A DNA stretch of 64,000 bases from Brachybacterium sp. P6-10-X1 (GCF_001969445.1 NZ_CP017297.1:124001-188000); one strand, 5' to 3'; numbered from the stretch's first letter, positions 19,622 to 29,248 are shown. The notes: generated by a model not told the origin, from the sequence alone. Program-made: numbers and translations.

Positions 19622-20899
19622 ATGGATCGCGTGAACGTTCACTCCGCCGGCGCCCCGCCCGTCCCCATCGCCTCCGACGCGCGCCACGCCCGCCGCGCGA
19701 TCTCCCTGCTGTTCCTCCTCAACGGCGCCTCCTTCTGCGCGATCATGCCTCGGTACCCCGAGCTCGTCGAGAGCATCGGGCTGTCCAACACCGCCTTCGG
19801 GCTCGCCATCGGCATCGGCCCGGTCGGCGGGCTCGTCGCGGGCCTCGCCGCGGCCCCTTTGATGCGGCGCTTCGGCTCGGCGCGGGTCGCGGTCCTCGCA
19901 CAGGTCATCGCCTCGACCACGCATCTGGCCGTGTACGTCTCCGGGTCCTGGCTGTGGCTCGCGGGCGCTCTCGTGCTGGCCATGGCTGCGGACTCCATCA
20001 CGGACATCTCGATGAACGCCCACGGCATGCGGGTCGAGCGCCGTTACCGCCGCTCGATCATGAACAGCTACCACGGCTGGTGGTCGCTCGGCGCGGTCGC
20101 CGGTGGACTGATCGGCTCGACCTTCGCACAGCTGGGCGTGCCCCTGTGGGTCCAGGGCGTGATCGGGCTGATCGTCTTCGGCGCCCTCGCGGCCGGGTCG
20201 CTGCGCTTCATGCTGCCGGGGCACGATGCCACCGAGCGCACCCCCGCGGCGGCGGGTCCGTCGGCCGGCTCCGGGGCGGAGGTCCCCGCCGAGATCGCCC
20301 CCAGCGGCCTGCGGATCGCGGGCATGAGCCTGCGCGCGCTGGGCCTGATCTCCGCTCTGGGCATGGTCCTGGTGTTCGCCGGCTCCACCGAGGACGCCGG
20401 CAACACCTGGGGCGCGCTGTTCATGACCTCCACCTTCGCCGCGACCCCGTTCTTCGCCGGCATGGCCTTCGTCGCTCTCCAGGGCGCCCAGACCATCGGC
20501 CGGTTCACCGGGGACTTCGTCGTGGATCGCCTCGGAGATCGCACCACTGCCCGTCTGGGCGCGCTGGTCGGCGCGATCGGCATGAGCCTGGCCATGTTGG
20601 TGCCCCACCCGGTCACCGCGCTGATCGGTTTCGCCGCCGCCGGCTGGGGCGTGGCGACGCTGTTCCCCTCCGCGTTCCGCGCGGCCGACGACATGCCGGG
20701 TGTCCCGCACGGGGTGGGGATCACCGTGGTGGGCTGGTTCGCACGCCTGGGCTTCTTCGTCACCCCACCGATCGTCGGGGCGCTCGGCGATGCGTTCACG
20801 CTGCGCTACGCCCTGTGGATCGTGCCGCTGTACATGCTGGGCATCCTGGTCTTCTCCGGCGTGCTCGAGACCCGTCGGCGAGGGCTCAGAACCGCGTGA
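19622..20899 (+). CDS. Major facilitator superfamily transporter
   Basis: 425-residue MFS permease with about 12 hydrophobic segments and a central charged linker (residues about 200-230, HDATERTPAAAGPSAGSG). It resembles the YbjJ/DHA-like branch, with PRYPELVESIGLSNTAFGLAIGIGP in the first loop and a DSITDISMNAHGMRVERRYRR loop. The ATG at 19622 is used; a GTG three codons on (19631) is possible. It ends tail-to-tail with the YciO-type gene, overlapping by 14 bp. The substrate is unknown. Confidence 0.85.
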   Translation: MDRVNVHSAGAPPVPIASDARHARRAISLLFLLNGASFCAIMPRYPELVESIGLSNTAFGLAIGIGPVGGLVAGLAAAPLMRRFGSARVAVLAQVIASTTHLAVYVSGSWLWLAGALVLAMAADSITDISMNAHGMRVERRYRRSIMNSYHGWWSLGAVAGGLIGSTFAQLGVPLWVQGVIGLIVFGALAAGSLRFMLPGHDATERTPAAAGPSAGSGAEVPAEIAPSGLRIAGMSLRALGLISALGMVLVFAGSTEDAGNTWGALFMTSTFAATPFFAGMAFVALQGAQTIGRFTGDFVVDRLGDRTTARLGALVGAIGMSLAMLVPHPVTALIGFAAAGWGVATLFPSAFRAADDMPGVPHGVGITVVGWFARLGFFVTPPIVGALGDAFTLRYALWIVPLYMLGILVFSGVLETRRRGLRTA

Positions 20900-21521
20900 T
20901 GTCCCCGGCGCCCTCGCGGACGATCTCGAGCTCACCGCTGGAGAGGTCCACGACCGTCGTCGGCACGATGCCGACCTCCCCGGAATCGATGATCACGTCG
21001 ACCTGATCACCCAGCAGGTCCTGGACCACCCAGCCCTCCGAAGGCGGGTCCTCCTGGCCCGGCAGCAGCAGCGTCGAGGAGACGATCGGCTCCCCGAGCG
21101 CCTCGACCAGCGCGTGCGCGACCCGATGGTCCGGGATGCGCACGCCGACGGTGTGCTTCTTGGGGTGCGCCATCCGCCGCGGCACCTCCTTGGTGGCCGG
21201 CAAGATGACCGTGTACGGCCCCGGTGTGGCGTTCTTGACCAGGCGGAACGTCGGATTCGACACGATCACGAATTGGCCCAGCTGGGCGAAGTCCGCGCAC
21301 ACCAGAGTGAAGTGGTGGTTCTTGTCGACCTGGCGGATGCGACGGATCCGTTCGAGTCCCTCGGCGGCGCCGAGGGAGCAGCCCAGGGCGTAGCAGGAGT
21401 CCGTCGGATACGCGATCAGGCCGCCGTCACGGAGTACGTCGACGGCTTGGTCGACGAGACGCGGCTGCGGGTCGACGGGATGGATGTCGAGGTAGCGGGC
21501 ACGCGGTGAGGATCTGGCCAT
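20886..21521 (-). CDS. YciO/Sua5/YrdC-family threonylcarbamoyl-AMP synthase-like protein
   Basis: 211 residues of the YrdC fold, which binds ATP, threonine and bicarbonate in t6A tRNA modification. The start YLDIHPVDPQPRLVDQAVDVLRDGG and the GLIAYPTDSCYALGC stretch match the YciO subgroup more than TsaC/Sua5 proper. KNHHFTLVCADFAQLGQ and GPYTVILPATKEVPRR follow, with no C-terminal Sua5 domain. YciO-type proteins have weak or uncertain t6A activity. The ATG lies five nucleotides after TAGCAT, indicating a leaderless mRNA, and excludes longer upstream frames. Confidence 0.88.
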   Translation of the reverse strand: MARSSPRARYLDIHPVDPQPRLVDQAVDVLRDGGLIAYPTDSCYALGCSLGAAEGLERIRRIRQVDKNHHFTLVCADFAQLGQFVIVSNPTFRLVKNATPGPYTVILPATKEVPRRMAHPKKHTVGVRIPDHRVAHALVEALGEPIVSSTLLLPGQEDPPSEGWVVQDLLGDQVDVIIDSGEVGIVPTTVVDLSSGELEIVREGAGDITRF

Positions 21522-21526
21522 GCCCG

Positions 21527-21532
21527 ATGCTA
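21527..21532 (-). promoter_or_regulatory. -10 element of leaderless promoter for the YciO-type gene
   Basis: TAGCAT on the minus strand, five nucleotides before the ATG; the same hexamer is used before trpS and the RHH gene. Confidence 0.45.
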
Positions 21533-21641
21533 CGTCGCCGGACGCGAGGACGCCACGGGTCGCTCCCGTCGCTCGGGCGACACGATCAGGCGATGCCGGT
21601 TGGCCTGGTCTCCTGCCGCTCACCCGTTCGCGGCACGTCGA

Positions 21642-22007
21642 TCAGGCGACGACGACGAACTCGCGGCCGATCCACTTGGTACGGCGCAGCCGCAGCACCG
21701 CGGTGACGGGCAGCGGCCCCTTGATGTGCGGGTAACCGCGCCCTGCGCCGTCGTCGTCGGCCTCGATGTCCACCGCCACCCCGGCGGCTTCCACCCGGGC
21801 GACGTCGATCTCGAGGATCACGAGGTCCGCGGGGCGGTCGGGGTACACGCGCTTGGCGACCATCGAGACCTGCTCGGGCCAGCAGGCGTGGATGTAGCCG
21901 ACCTCGGACAGCGCTCGGCCCCGGGTCGCCCGGGTGTAGGAGCCCGCCCGGACGGCCGCTTCCCAGGCGGACAGTTCGGTGATGTGCCAGATCAGAGGCG
22001 CAGGCAT
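21642..22007 (-). CDS. DUF952 family protein
   Basis: 121 residues matching DUF952 (start LIWHITELSAWEAAVRAGSYTRATRGRALSEVGYIHACWPEQV, ending YPHIKGPLPVTAVLRL). The conserved GYIHAC and PHIKGPL stretches are intact. Family members are small cytosolic proteins of unknown function, often next to acetyltransferase or glutathione-type genes. It diverges from the GNAT-phosphatase-amidase operon, with only 24 bp between the start codons. Confidence 0.85.
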   Translation of the reverse strand: MPAPLIWHITELSAWEAAVRAGSYTRATRGRALSEVGYIHACWPEQVSMVAKRVYPDRPADLVILEIDVARVEAAGVAVDIEADDDGAGRGYPHIKGPLPVTAVLRLRRTKWIGREFVVVA

Positions 22008-22018
22008 GACCGGCAGTG

Positions 22019-22024
22019 TACCGT
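22019..22024 (+). promoter_or_regulatory. -10 element of leaderless promoter for the GNAT-phosphatase-amidase operon
   Basis: TACCGT ends seven nucleotides before the ATG at 22032. It lies in a 24-bp divergent gap with two direct copies of TGACCGGCA. Confidence 0.4.
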
Positions 22025-22031
22025 GACCGGC

Positions 22032-22379
22032 ATGGATGAGACCTCCGCCGGGCCGGGCGCGGTGCGCCTGGTCCACGACGACGACCGCGACCGCTACGAG
22101 GCCTTCGAGGGCGACGAGGCGGTCGGCGTCCTCTACTACGGCGACGAGACGCCCGACACCGGGACCTCCGCGGTGCGTGACCTCCGCTCGACCGTGGTGG
22201 CGCCGGAGCGCTCGGGCCGCGGCATCGGCTCCGCGCTGGTGCGCTTCGCCCTGGACGACGCCCGCGAGCGCGGATACCGGGTGCGCGCCACCTGCTGGTT
22301 CGCCCGCGGCATCCTCTCCCGCCCCGAGCACGCCGATCTGCGCGCGGACCCCGCCGACGACGAGGGGAGTCGGGCCTGA
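22032..22379 (+). CDS. Small GNAT-like N-acetyltransferase
   Basis: 115-residue mini-GNAT, about the size of YjdJ-type acetyltransferases. It has EAVGVLYYGDE, then TVVAPERSGRGIGSALVRFALDDARERGYRV. That holds the acetyl-CoA pyrophosphate loop RGIGSA. No N- or C-terminal extension leaves room for a substrate domain. Its stop overlaps the start of the phosphatase gene (TGATG at 22377-22381). It is the first cistron of a four-gene coupled operon. Confidence 0.83.
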   Translation: MDETSAGPGAVRLVHDDDRDRYEAFEGDEAVGVLYYGDETPDTGTSAVRDLRSTVVAPERSGRGIGSALVRFALDDARERGYRVRATCWFARGILSRPEHADLRADPADDEGSRA

Positions 22380-22885
22380 TGGCATACCGCATCCTGACCG
22401 TCTGCACCGGGAACATCTGCCGCTCGCCCATGGCCGAGTACGCCCTGCGCGACGCCCTGGAGCAGGCCGGGCTCGGCGAGCAGGTCGAGGTGGCCTCCGT
22501 CGGCACCACGCGCGAGGAGATCGGCAACCCGGTCGACCCGCGGGCCGGAGCGCTCCTGCGCTCCCACGGCCTCGACCCCTCCGCCCACCGCGCCCGCCAG
22601 ATGAGCTCCCGCGATCTGGAGCAGGCCGACCTCGTCCTTGCCATGGACCACGACCACATCCGCCCCCTGCATCGCGTGGGTGGCCAGGAGATCGTCGGCC
22701 GCACCCACATGGTGCGCGACTTCGCCCCCGGCCCTGTCGAGGACACGGGCATCCGGGACCCCTGGTGGGGCGACGAGACCGCGTTCGAGACCGCCTGGGA
22801 GCAGATCACCGAGGCGGCGCCCGGGATCATCGAGCACGTCCGCACCGCACTGCGCCGCGAGGGATCGTCCGGGGCCCGGTCGTGA
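22379..22885 (+). CDS. Low-molecular-weight protein-tyrosine phosphatase
   Basis: 168-residue phosphatase. The active-site P-loop CTGNICRS (variant of CxxNxCRS) opens the protein, and the general-acid Asp is in IRDPWWGDE. Targets of relatives include tyrosine kinases of capsule synthesis and arginine-phosphorylated proteins; none is encoded nearby. It is coupled by overlap to GNAT upstream and amidase downstream (GTGA at 22882-22885). Confidence 0.93.
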   Translation: MAYRILTVCTGNICRSPMAEYALRDALEQAGLGEQVEVASVGTTREEIGNPVDPRAGALLRSHGLDPSAHRARQMSSRDLEQADLVLAMDHDHIRPLHRVGGQEIVGRTHMVRDFAPGPVEDTGIRDPWWGDETAFETAWEQITEAAPGIIEHVRTALRREGSSGARS

Positions 22886-24342
22886 CGGGGCCGATGATCC
22901 CCGGGGACCGCGGTGCGCTGGAGACCGCCGCGGCGCTGCGCAGCGGGGAGCTCGATGCCCCCGAGCTCGCCGAGCGGACCCTGGAGGCCGCCCGCACCGC
23001 CGGCGCAGACGTGGGCGCGTTCGCCCACCTCCTGACCGACCTCTCCGACCGGCAGGCCCGCCACGCCGCCGAGACCCTGGTCGCGGCCCGCCGCGCCGGG
23101 GAGCTCGAGGTGCTCGCCGCCCGCCGCCCCCTGCTGGGAGTACCGCTGCCGGTCAAGGACCTCACCCGGATCGCCGGGCAGCCCTTCGAAGCCGGGTCCC
23201 TCGCCCTGCGGGGGAACATCGCGGAGGTCACCGACGGGGTGGCCCAGCGGATCCTCGACGCCGGCACCGTGACGATCGGTAAGACCACCACCCCCGAGTT
23301 CGGCATGCCCTGCTACACCGAACCGGCCACCGGGGCCCCGGCCCGCACCCCGTGGGACCTGCGGCGCACCGCCGGCGGGTCCAGCGGAGGCGCCGGCGCG
23401 GCGGTCGCCCGCGGCGTCGTGCCGCTCGCCCACGGCTCCGACGGAGGGGGCTCGGTGCGGATTCCCGCCGCCTGCTGCGGCGTGCTCGGCCTGAAGCCCT
23501 CCCGCGGACTGGTCTCGACGGGCCCGTACTCCACCGAAGGGATGGGCCTGGCCACCGACGGTGTTCTCGCTCGCAGCGTGCGCGATGTCGCGGTCGGCCT
23601 CGACCTGCTCGTCGGCGGGCGGCCCGGGGACTTCATGCCTCTGCCGCGCCGCACCGCGAGCTACCTCGACGCCGTCGAGGGGTCGCCGGGGTCGCTGCGG
23701 ATCGCTGTGCTCGACGAGCCGCTCGCCGCCGAGACCGCCGTGCACCCGGCCGCGCTGCGCGGGCTGGACCGCGCCGTGGAGACGCTGCGCGGCCTCGGCC
23801 ACCGCACGAGCCGGATCCCCGCTCCCTTCACCGCCGAGGACTGGACGGCTTTCATGCCGCTGTGGACCGTCGGCGCCGCCACCATCGCGCTGAGCGAGCC
23901 GCAGGAGGCCCAGCTGCTCGAGCTCACCCGGTGGCTGCGGGAACGCGGCCGCGCCTACAGCGGCGTCGACCTCGCGGCCGCCCTGGCCGGGGTCCAGACC
24001 CTGGCCCGTCGCACCGCGGAGGCCTTCGCCGACTACGACCTGGTGCTCACCCCGGCTCTGTCCGGGCCGCCTGCCTTCCCCGAGCAGCTGCAGCTGAGCG
24101 AGGGCGGGGCCGACTTCGACGCCCAGCGGGCGTTCACCCCCTGGACCAGCAGCTGGAACATGACCGGTGACGCCGCGCTGGCGGTGCCGATCCACCGCGA
24201 GGAGGTCGACGGGACCGAGCTGCCCTTCGGCGTGCAGCTGGGGGCGACCCGCCGCGGGGACGAGGCGCTGCTGCTGCAGCTGGCCGCCCAGCTGGAGGCG
24301 CACGACCCGTGGCCGCTGGTGCGCGAGCCCGCCGCCGCATGA
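22882..24342 (+). CDS. Amidase (amidase-signature family)
   Basis: 486 residues. The Ser-cisSer-Lys machinery is complete: Lys in PLPVKDLTRIAG, cis-Ser in GSDGGGSVRIPAACCG, and the glycine/serine-rich signature TAGGSSGGAGAAVARG. The GTG start overlaps the phosphatase stop. GatB and GatC are absent here, and the sequence reads as a generic amidase rather than GatA. The amide substrate is unknown. The next gene overlaps its stop by ATGA. Confidence 0.92.
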   Translation: MTGPMIPGDRGALETAAALRSGELDAPELAERTLEAARTAGADVGAFAHLLTDLSDRQARHAAETLVAARRAGELEVLAARRPLLGVPLPVKDLTRIAGQPFEAGSLALRGNIAEVTDGVAQRILDAGTVTIGKTTTPEFGMPCYTEPATGAPARTPWDLRRTAGGSSGGAGAAVARGVVPLAHGSDGGGSVRIPAACCGVLGLKPSRGLVSTGPYSTEGMGLATDGVLARSVRDVAVGLDLLVGGRPGDFMPLPRRTASYLDAVEGSPGSLRIAVLDEPLAAETAVHPAALRGLDRAVETLRGLGHRTSRIPAPFTAEDWTAFMPLWTVGAATIALSEPQEAQLLELTRWLRERGRAYSGVDLAAALAGVQTLARRTAEAFADYDLVLTPALSGPPAFPEQLQLSEGGADFDAQRAFTPWTSSWNMTGDAALAVPIHREEVDGTELPFGVQLGATRRGDEALLLQLAAQLEAHDPWPLVREPAAA

Positions 24343-24725
24343 CCGGCCCGCAGACCGTCCGCCTCGACCTCTGGCTGTGGAGCGCACGACTGATGCCCAC
24401 GCGCTCCGCGGCCACCGCCGCCTGCCGCGCCGGTCACGTGCGCCGCAACGGGGCGCCGACCAAGGCCGCCCAGCGGATCGCCGTCGGGGACGAGCTCCGC
24501 CTGCGGTCGCCGGGCCGGGAACGGATCGTCGTGGTCACCAGGATCCTCACCACCCGGGTGGGATATCCGGTCGCGCGCGAGGCGTACGAGGACCACAGCC
24601 CGGAGCCGCCGCAGCAGCTGGCCGCCGCCCCGCCGCGTCGCGAGCCCGGCACCGGACGGCCCACCAAGCGCGAACGCCGGGCCCTCGATCGCCTGCGGGG
24701 CAGGGACGAGGACCCACGGCGCTGA
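24339..24725 (+). CDS. S4-domain RNA-binding protein, Hsp15-like
   Basis: 128 residues. The S4 fold occupies residues 7-65 (VRLDLWLWSARLMPTRSAATAACRAGHVRRNG), like heat-shock protein Hsp15 and RqcH-linked RqcP, which act on stalled 50S subunits. A basic tail follows (PTKRERRALDRLRGR). It is coupled to the amidase by ATGA and is last in the operon GNAT-phosphatase-amidase-S4. Confidence 0.9.
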   Translation: MTGPQTVRLDLWLWSARLMPTRSAATAACRAGHVRRNGAPTKAAQRIAVGDELRLRSPGRERIVVVTRILTTRVGYPVAREAYEDHSPEPPQQLAAAPPRREPGTGRPTKRERRALDRLRGRDEDPRR

Positions 24726-24760
24726 GCGCTCCAGCGGGGTGCATGGGCAGCGACTCGGCC

Positions 24761-26161
24761 TCAGCCGGTGTGCGAGAGCAGCTCCTGACGATTGCTCGTC
24801 AGCCGTCCGAGCAGATGCGTCTCCTGGGCGACGACCTTGGGGTTCGCGCCGTCGGCCAGCAGCCGTTGGCGGATGGAGGCGAGGTCCGCGCTCTCGCGGA
24901 TGAACCGCTTCATCACGGGCTTCGCGCCGATCTGGTTCGCCCAGCGCTTGCCCTCGCGCCGACCCTTCCAGGTCGCGAGCATGTCGACCTCCTCATGAGT
25001 GAGCCAGCCCTGGTTGGCGTAGTCGCCCAGGCGCACCCGGGTCAGGCGCGACTCGTCCCAGATCAGTGCGACGATCACGCCCATCCACAGCAGCGACAGC
25101 AGCGCCTCGAGGAGGTACATCACGACCAGGACCAGTCCGTTGCCGCCGCCGAGGGTGGCGGCGAGGTTCCACAGAGCGTGCAGCAGCATGCCGGGGATCA
25201 GCGCGGGGATGAACACGAGGAATCCCATGGCCGTGCCCCACTTGCGGGCCACGAAGCCGACGATGATGCCCGTCGCCGAGACGTAGATCGCGTGCCCGAA
25301 GATGTTCAGCACGCCGCGCATGACGAACGAGATCAGCACACCGTCACCACCCATGGCCTCGAGCCCGCGGGTGTAGTAGAGGATGTTCTCGGTGAAGGCG
25401 AAGCCGCCGCCGATGAGGGCGCCGTAGATCAGCCCGTCCAACGGTCCGTTGAAGTACCGGCGGGCCAGCACCATCAGCAGCAGCAGGCCAAGTCCCTTGG
25501 TGATCTCCTCGACCAGCGGCGCGCTGATCACGGGCCCGACGAAGGCGACGGCCGCCTCGCTCTGCGTGATCCACCAGGTCAGCAGCGAGTTGAAGGAGTT
25601 GATCCAGAAGCTGATGAAGGCCGCGATGGCCGCCCCCCAGAACACGGCGATGATCAGCAGCGGGAACGGCTGCGGATCCCACCGGTCCGCCAGGAACATC
25701 ACCAGGGCGATCACCACCAGGGAGATCAGGGCGATGAAGGCCGTGACCGGCCACCAGATGGGGTTCGCGCTGGAGCCGGTGACGAACCGCAGGAAGAAGA
25801 AGCCCAGCACCAGCAGCAGGGCGATGCCCAGGACCACGGCCGCGATCCAGACCACGATGCTCACGGCCGGCAGCTTGGTGCCGTGCTGGGCGACCTCCTG
25901 GACCCGGCGCATCTGGGTGGACCAGGCCGACTGCGGCTGCGCCTGCGCGGGCCGCTGGATCTGCGCGGGAGCGTGGCGCGCTGCGGTGATCCCCGCGGCG
26001 GGACGCACCGACGTGTCGTAGGCCCGCGGATTGCCGTAGTCGACGTAGCGGGGCTGGGACTGGAAGGACGGGGAGCCCTCGGCGGAGGTCGGCGCACCGG
26101 GGCGCGGTCGGCCGTTGGGCATGAACTGCCCGCCCGGCGACTGATACGGGGACTGGGACAT
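24761..26161 (-). CDS. PrsW-family intramembrane metalloprotease
   Basis: Multispanning membrane protein. From the chosen ATG (26159-26161) it has 466 residues. The first 100 are Pro/Gln/Ser-rich and cytosolic; at least seven spans follow. The protease motifs are APLVEEITKG (E218-E219), GFAFTENILYY (E258) and MRGVLNIFGHAIY with a later LLHALWN His. PrsW of Bacillus cleaves the anti-sigma factor RsiW; no sigma/anti-sigma pair is here. The C-terminal 90 residues form a soluble helical region. The upstream in-frame ATG at 26236 would add 25 polar residues; GAGG five nucleotides before the ATG favours 26161. Confidence 0.85.
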   Translation of the reverse strand: MSQSPYQSPGGQFMPNGRPRPGAPTSAEGSPSFQSQPRYVDYGNPRAYDTSVRPAAGITAARHAPAQIQRPAQAQPQSAWSTQMRRVQEVAQHGTKLPAVSIVVWIAAVVLGIALLLVLGFFFLRFVTGSSANPIWWPVTAFIALISLVVIALVMFLADRWDPQPFPLLIIAVFWGAAIAAFISFWINSFNSLLTWWITQSEAAVAFVGPVISAPLVEEITKGLGLLLLMVLARRYFNGPLDGLIYGALIGGGFAFTENILYYTRGLEAMGGDGVLISFVMRGVLNIFGHAIYVSATGIIVGFVARKWGTAMGFLVFIPALIPGMLLHALWNLAATLGGGNGLVLVVMYLLEALLSLLWMGVIVALIWDESRLTRVRLGDYANQGWLTHEEVDMLATWKGRREGKRWANQIGAKPVMKRFIRESADLASIRQRLLADGANPKVVAQETHLLGRLTSNRQELLSHTG

Positions 26162-26463
26162 GGAGGCCTCGGTTTCGGCGGCGGGAGACGGGGACGGGAT
26201 GAGATCGCGGAGCGCGCCGCCGTCCGTATCCCCCATACGGGACGGCTCCGGGTCCCTGCGATGCTACAGGGGCCACCCCTCGTCCGTCCTTCGTCCGGCC
26301 CTCCTCCGCCCCTGGTCGTCGCCGATCGCGGACCGGGCCGCGCACCGGAAGCGGTCGGCCGTCGGGGACGATCAGGGTTGAGCGGAATAGACTCAACCCA
26401 GGGGTCGTTACCGTATGCGAGACCCCGTCCGGACCCAGGATTCCGGCCCCAGGAAGGAGCATC
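26162..26463. other. 302-bp divergent intergenic region prsW-like/clpB
   Basis: The left part may code for 25 extra residues of the PrsW-type protein if translation begins at 26236. The right part holds the HAIR-like inverted repeat (26375-26399) and the AGGAAGGAG ribosome site of clpB. No other gene is seen. Confidence 0.6.
26375..26399 (+). promoter_or_regulatory. HAIR-like inverted repeat (HspR operator) upstream of clpB
   Basis: GGGTTGAGC, seven nucleotides, then ACTCAACCC. The core matches the HspR-associated inverted repeat (CTTGAGT-N7-ACTCAAG) in order and spacing, with changes at the outer base of both arms and the inner base of the left arm; the symmetry is extended outward by GG/CC. 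HspR represses dnaK and clpB operons in Streptomyces and mycobacteria, so heat-shock control of clpB is expected. Confidence 0.75.
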
Positions 26464-29157
26464 GTGGAGTTCCAGTTCACCACCCGCTCGCAGGAAGCCG
26501 TGACCGCTGCCGCGGAGAAGGCCGTCCAGCTCGGGAACCCCCAGATCAGTTCCCTGCACCTGCTGTGGGTGCTGGCGACGCAGGCCGACGGGATCGGCCG
26601 CGCCGTGCTCGCCGAGGTCGGCGCGGACCCCCAGGACCTCGCCACCCGCGCCGAGCATGCCGTCCACGCCCTCCCGCAGGTCAGCGGGTCCGGGGCGAGC
26701 TCCGCCCCCACCTTCGTCGGCACCGGCTTCGACGCCCTCGAGGCGGCGCGGCGCGAGGCCGACGCCCAGCACCGGACCTACCTGTCCACCGAACACCTGA
26801 TGATCGGCATCGCGCTCGGGAAGGACGAGGCCGCACGACTGCTGGCCGACGTCGGGGCGACGCCGGTCTCCCTCCGCGATGCCGTGGCCCGACTGACCCC
26901 AGGAGATGAGCGCATGACCCAGATGGATTCCCAGAACCCCGAAGGCACCTTCCAGAGCCTCGAGAAGTTCGGCGTCGACCTCACCGAGCAGGCCCAGGAG
27001 GGTCGGCTGGACCCGGTGATCGGTCGTGACGCCGAGATCCGCCGCGTGGTGCAGGTGCTGAGCCGCCGCACCAAGAACAACCCCGTGCTGATCGGCGAGC
27101 CCGGCGTGGGCAAGACCGCCGTCGTCGAGGGACTCGCCCAGCGCATCGTCACCGGCGACGTCCCCGACTCGCTGCGCGGCAAGCGTCTGATCGCCCTGGA
27201 CCTGCCCTCGATGGTCGCGGGCTCGAAGTACCGCGGCGAGTTCGAGGAGCGTATGAAGGCGGTGCTCGACGAGATCCGTACCAGCAACGGGCAGATCATC
27301 ACCTTCATCGACGAACTCCACACGGTGGTCGGCGCCGGCGGCACCGGCGACGGCTCGATGGATGCCGGCAACATGCTCAAGCCCATGTTGGCCCGCGGCG
27401 AACTGCGCATGGTCGGCGCCACCACGCTGGACGAATACCGCGAGAACATCGAGAAGGACCCCGCGCTGGAGCGACGCTTCCAGCAGGTGCTGGTCGGCGA
27501 GCCCAGCGTCGAGGACTCGATCACGATCCTGCGCGGGCTGAAGGACAAGTACGAGGCCCACCACAAGGTCTCCATCACCGATGCCGCACTGGTGGCCGCG
27601 GCGACGCTCTCGGACCGTTACATCACCGGCCGTCAGCTGCCGGACAAAGCCATCGACCTGGTCGACGAGGCCGCGTCCCGCCAGCGCATGGAGCTGGACT
27701 CCTCGCCCGAGCAGCTGGACATCCTGCGTCGGCAGGTGGACCGGCTGAAGATGGAGGAGCTGGCCCTGGACGGCAGCGATGACCCCGGCAGCATCGCCCA
27801 ACTGGAGTCGGTCCGTTCCCAGCTCGCCGACCGCACCGAGGCGATGACGGCTCTGTCGGCCCGCTGGGACCGGGAGAAGGCCGGGCTGAATCTCGTCGGC
27901 GACCTCAAGGCCCAGCTCGAGACGCTGCGCATGCAGGCGGACCGCGCCCAGCGCGAGGGTGACCTGACGGCCGCCTCCAAGATCCTCTACGGCGACATCC
28001 CCGAGCTGAAGATGCAGCTGGTGGATGCCGAGGAGAGGGAGGCCGCCGGCGGCCTCGAGGGTGACCGGCCGCTGGTCTCCGACCACGTCGGGGCGGACGA
28101 CATCGCCGACGTCGTGGGCAGCTGGACGGGGATCCCCGCCGGCCGTCTGCTGCAGGGCGAGAGCGAGAAGCTGCTCGAGATGGAGGACCTCATCGGCCAC
28201 CGGCTGATCGGTCAGCAGCGCGCGGTCGCCGAGGTCTCCGATGCCGTGCGCCGCTCCCGGGCCGGGATCGCCGATCCGAACCGACCCACCGGGTCGTTCC
28301 TGTTCCTGGGGCCGACGGGCGTGGGCAAGACCGAGCTCGCCAAGGCGCTGGCCGACTTCCTCTTCGACGACGAGCGCTCCATGGTCCGTATCGACATGTC
28401 CGAGTACGGCGAGAAGCACACCGTCTCGAGGCTGGTCGGGGCACCCCCGGGATACGTCGGCTACGACGAGGGTGGTCAGCTCACCGAGGCCGTGCGGCGT
28501 CGTCCCTACTCGGTGGTGCTGCTCGACGAGATCGAGAAGGCCCACCCCGATGTGTTCGACGTGCTGCTGCAGGTGCTCGACGACGGTCGCCTCACCGACG
28601 GTCAGGGCCGCACCGTGGACTTCCGCAACTCGATCCTGATCCTCACCTCGAACCTCGGCGCGCACGTGCTGCAGGATGCGACCCTCGGGCTGTCCGAGAA
28701 GCATGAGCGGGTGATGCAGGTGGTGCGTGCCTCGTTCAAGCCCGAGTTTCTCAACCGGCTGGACGACGTGGTGATGTTCGATGCGCTCTCGCGCGATCAG
28801 CTCGCACGGATCGTCACCCTGCAGGTCGCCGAGGTCGCGAAGCGTCTCGAGGACCGACGGATCCGCCTGGAGGTCGACGAGTCGGCCACCCGATGGCTCG
28901 CCGCGGAGGGCTTCGACCCGCTGTACGGGGCGCGTCCGCTGAAGCGTCTGGTGCAGAAGGAGATCGGCGACTCTCTGGCGCGGCTGATCCTGAAGGGCGA
29001 GGTCCACGACGGCCAGAGCGTCGAGGTCCGTGCCGATGAGGCCGGGCCCGGGCTGGTGCTCGCCGTCGGCGACGGCGAGGAGGAGCCGGTGGTGGGCGAC
29101 GATGCGCCGACGGCGGGCGGGGCGTCGCCGGCTGCGAGGGAGGAGCGCACGTCCTGA
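26464..29157 (+). CDS. clpB: ATP-dependent disaggregase chaperone ClpB
   Basis: 897-residue Hsp100 chaperone that pulls proteins out of aggregates with DnaK. N-domain residues 1-145 contain the two Clp-N repeats ([30 protein letters not shown]). AAA1 has Walker A GEPGVGKT at 211-218 and [13 protein letters not shown] coiled-coil middle domain follows ([20 protein letters not shown]). AAA2 has Walker A GPTGVGKT at 616-623. No ClpP-binding IGF loop was noticed, consistent with ClpB rather than ClpC. The C-terminus has an acidic extension ([12 protein letters not shown]). It starts at GTG after AGGAAGGAG, and a HAIR-like operator lies 65 nt upstream. Confidence 0.97.
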   Translation: MEFQFTTRSQEAVTAAAEKAVQLGNPQISSLHLLWVLATQADGIGRAVLAEVGADPQDLATRAEHAVHALPQVSGSGASSAPTFVGTGFDALEAARREADAQHRTYLSTEHLMIGIALGKDEAARLLADVGATPVSLRDAVARLTPGDERMTQMDSQNPEGTFQSLEKFGVDLTEQAQEGRLDPVIGRDAEIRRVVQVLSRRTKNNPVLIGEPGVGKTAVVEGLAQRIVTGDVPDSLRGKRLIALDLPSMVAGSKYRGEFEERMKAVLDEIRTSNGQIITFIDELHTVVGAGGTGDGSMDAGNMLKPMLARGELRMVGATTLDEYRENIEKDPALERRFQQVLVGEPSVEDSITILRGLKDKYEAHHKVSITDAALVAAATLSDRYITGRQLPDKAIDLVDEAASRQRMELDSSPEQLDILRRQVDRLKMEELALDGSDDPGSIAQLESVRSQLADRTEAMTALSARWDREKAGLNLVGDLKAQLETLRMQADRAQREGDLTAASKILYGDIPELKMQLVDAEEREAAGGLEGDRPLVSDHVGADDIADVVGSWTGIPAGRLLQGESEKLLEMEDLIGHRLIGQQRAVAEVSDAVRRSRAGIADPNRPTGSFLFLGPTGVGKTELAKALADFLFDDERSMVRIDMSEYGEKHTVSRLVGAPPGYVGYDEGGQLTEAVRRRPYSVVLLDEIEKAHPDVFDVLLQVLDDGRLTDGQGRTVDFRNSILILTSNLGAHVLQDATLGLSEKHERVMQVVRASFKPEFLNRLDDVVMFDALSRDQLARIVTLQVAEVAKRLEDRRIRLEVDESATRWLAAEGFDPLYGARPLKRLVQKEIGDSLARLILKGEVHDGQSVEVRADEAGPGLVLAVGDGEEEPVVGDDAPTAGGASPAAREERTS

Positions 29158-29190
29158 CCGATCGTCCCCGGGGCGAGGAAGCTCCGGGGG

Positions 29191-29216
29191 AGCGGGGCCG
29201 GGTGACCGGCCCCGCT
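29191..29216. terminator. Terminator between clpB and the WXG100-like gene
   Basis: An 11-bp perfect GC-rich stem (29191-29201 with 29206-29216) closed by a GTGA tetraloop, 34 nt after the clpB stop and before the convergent neighbour's stop. It can serve both strands. Confidence 0.75.
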
Positions 29217-29248
29217 TGGCCGTGCCCACCTCACCGCGCCCGCACCGC

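Noticed and set aside
22882..24342. GatA subunit of the tRNA amidotransferase
   Set aside because: It has the amidase signature but no gatB/gatC neighbours, and its context is a mixed operon; generic amidase is safer.
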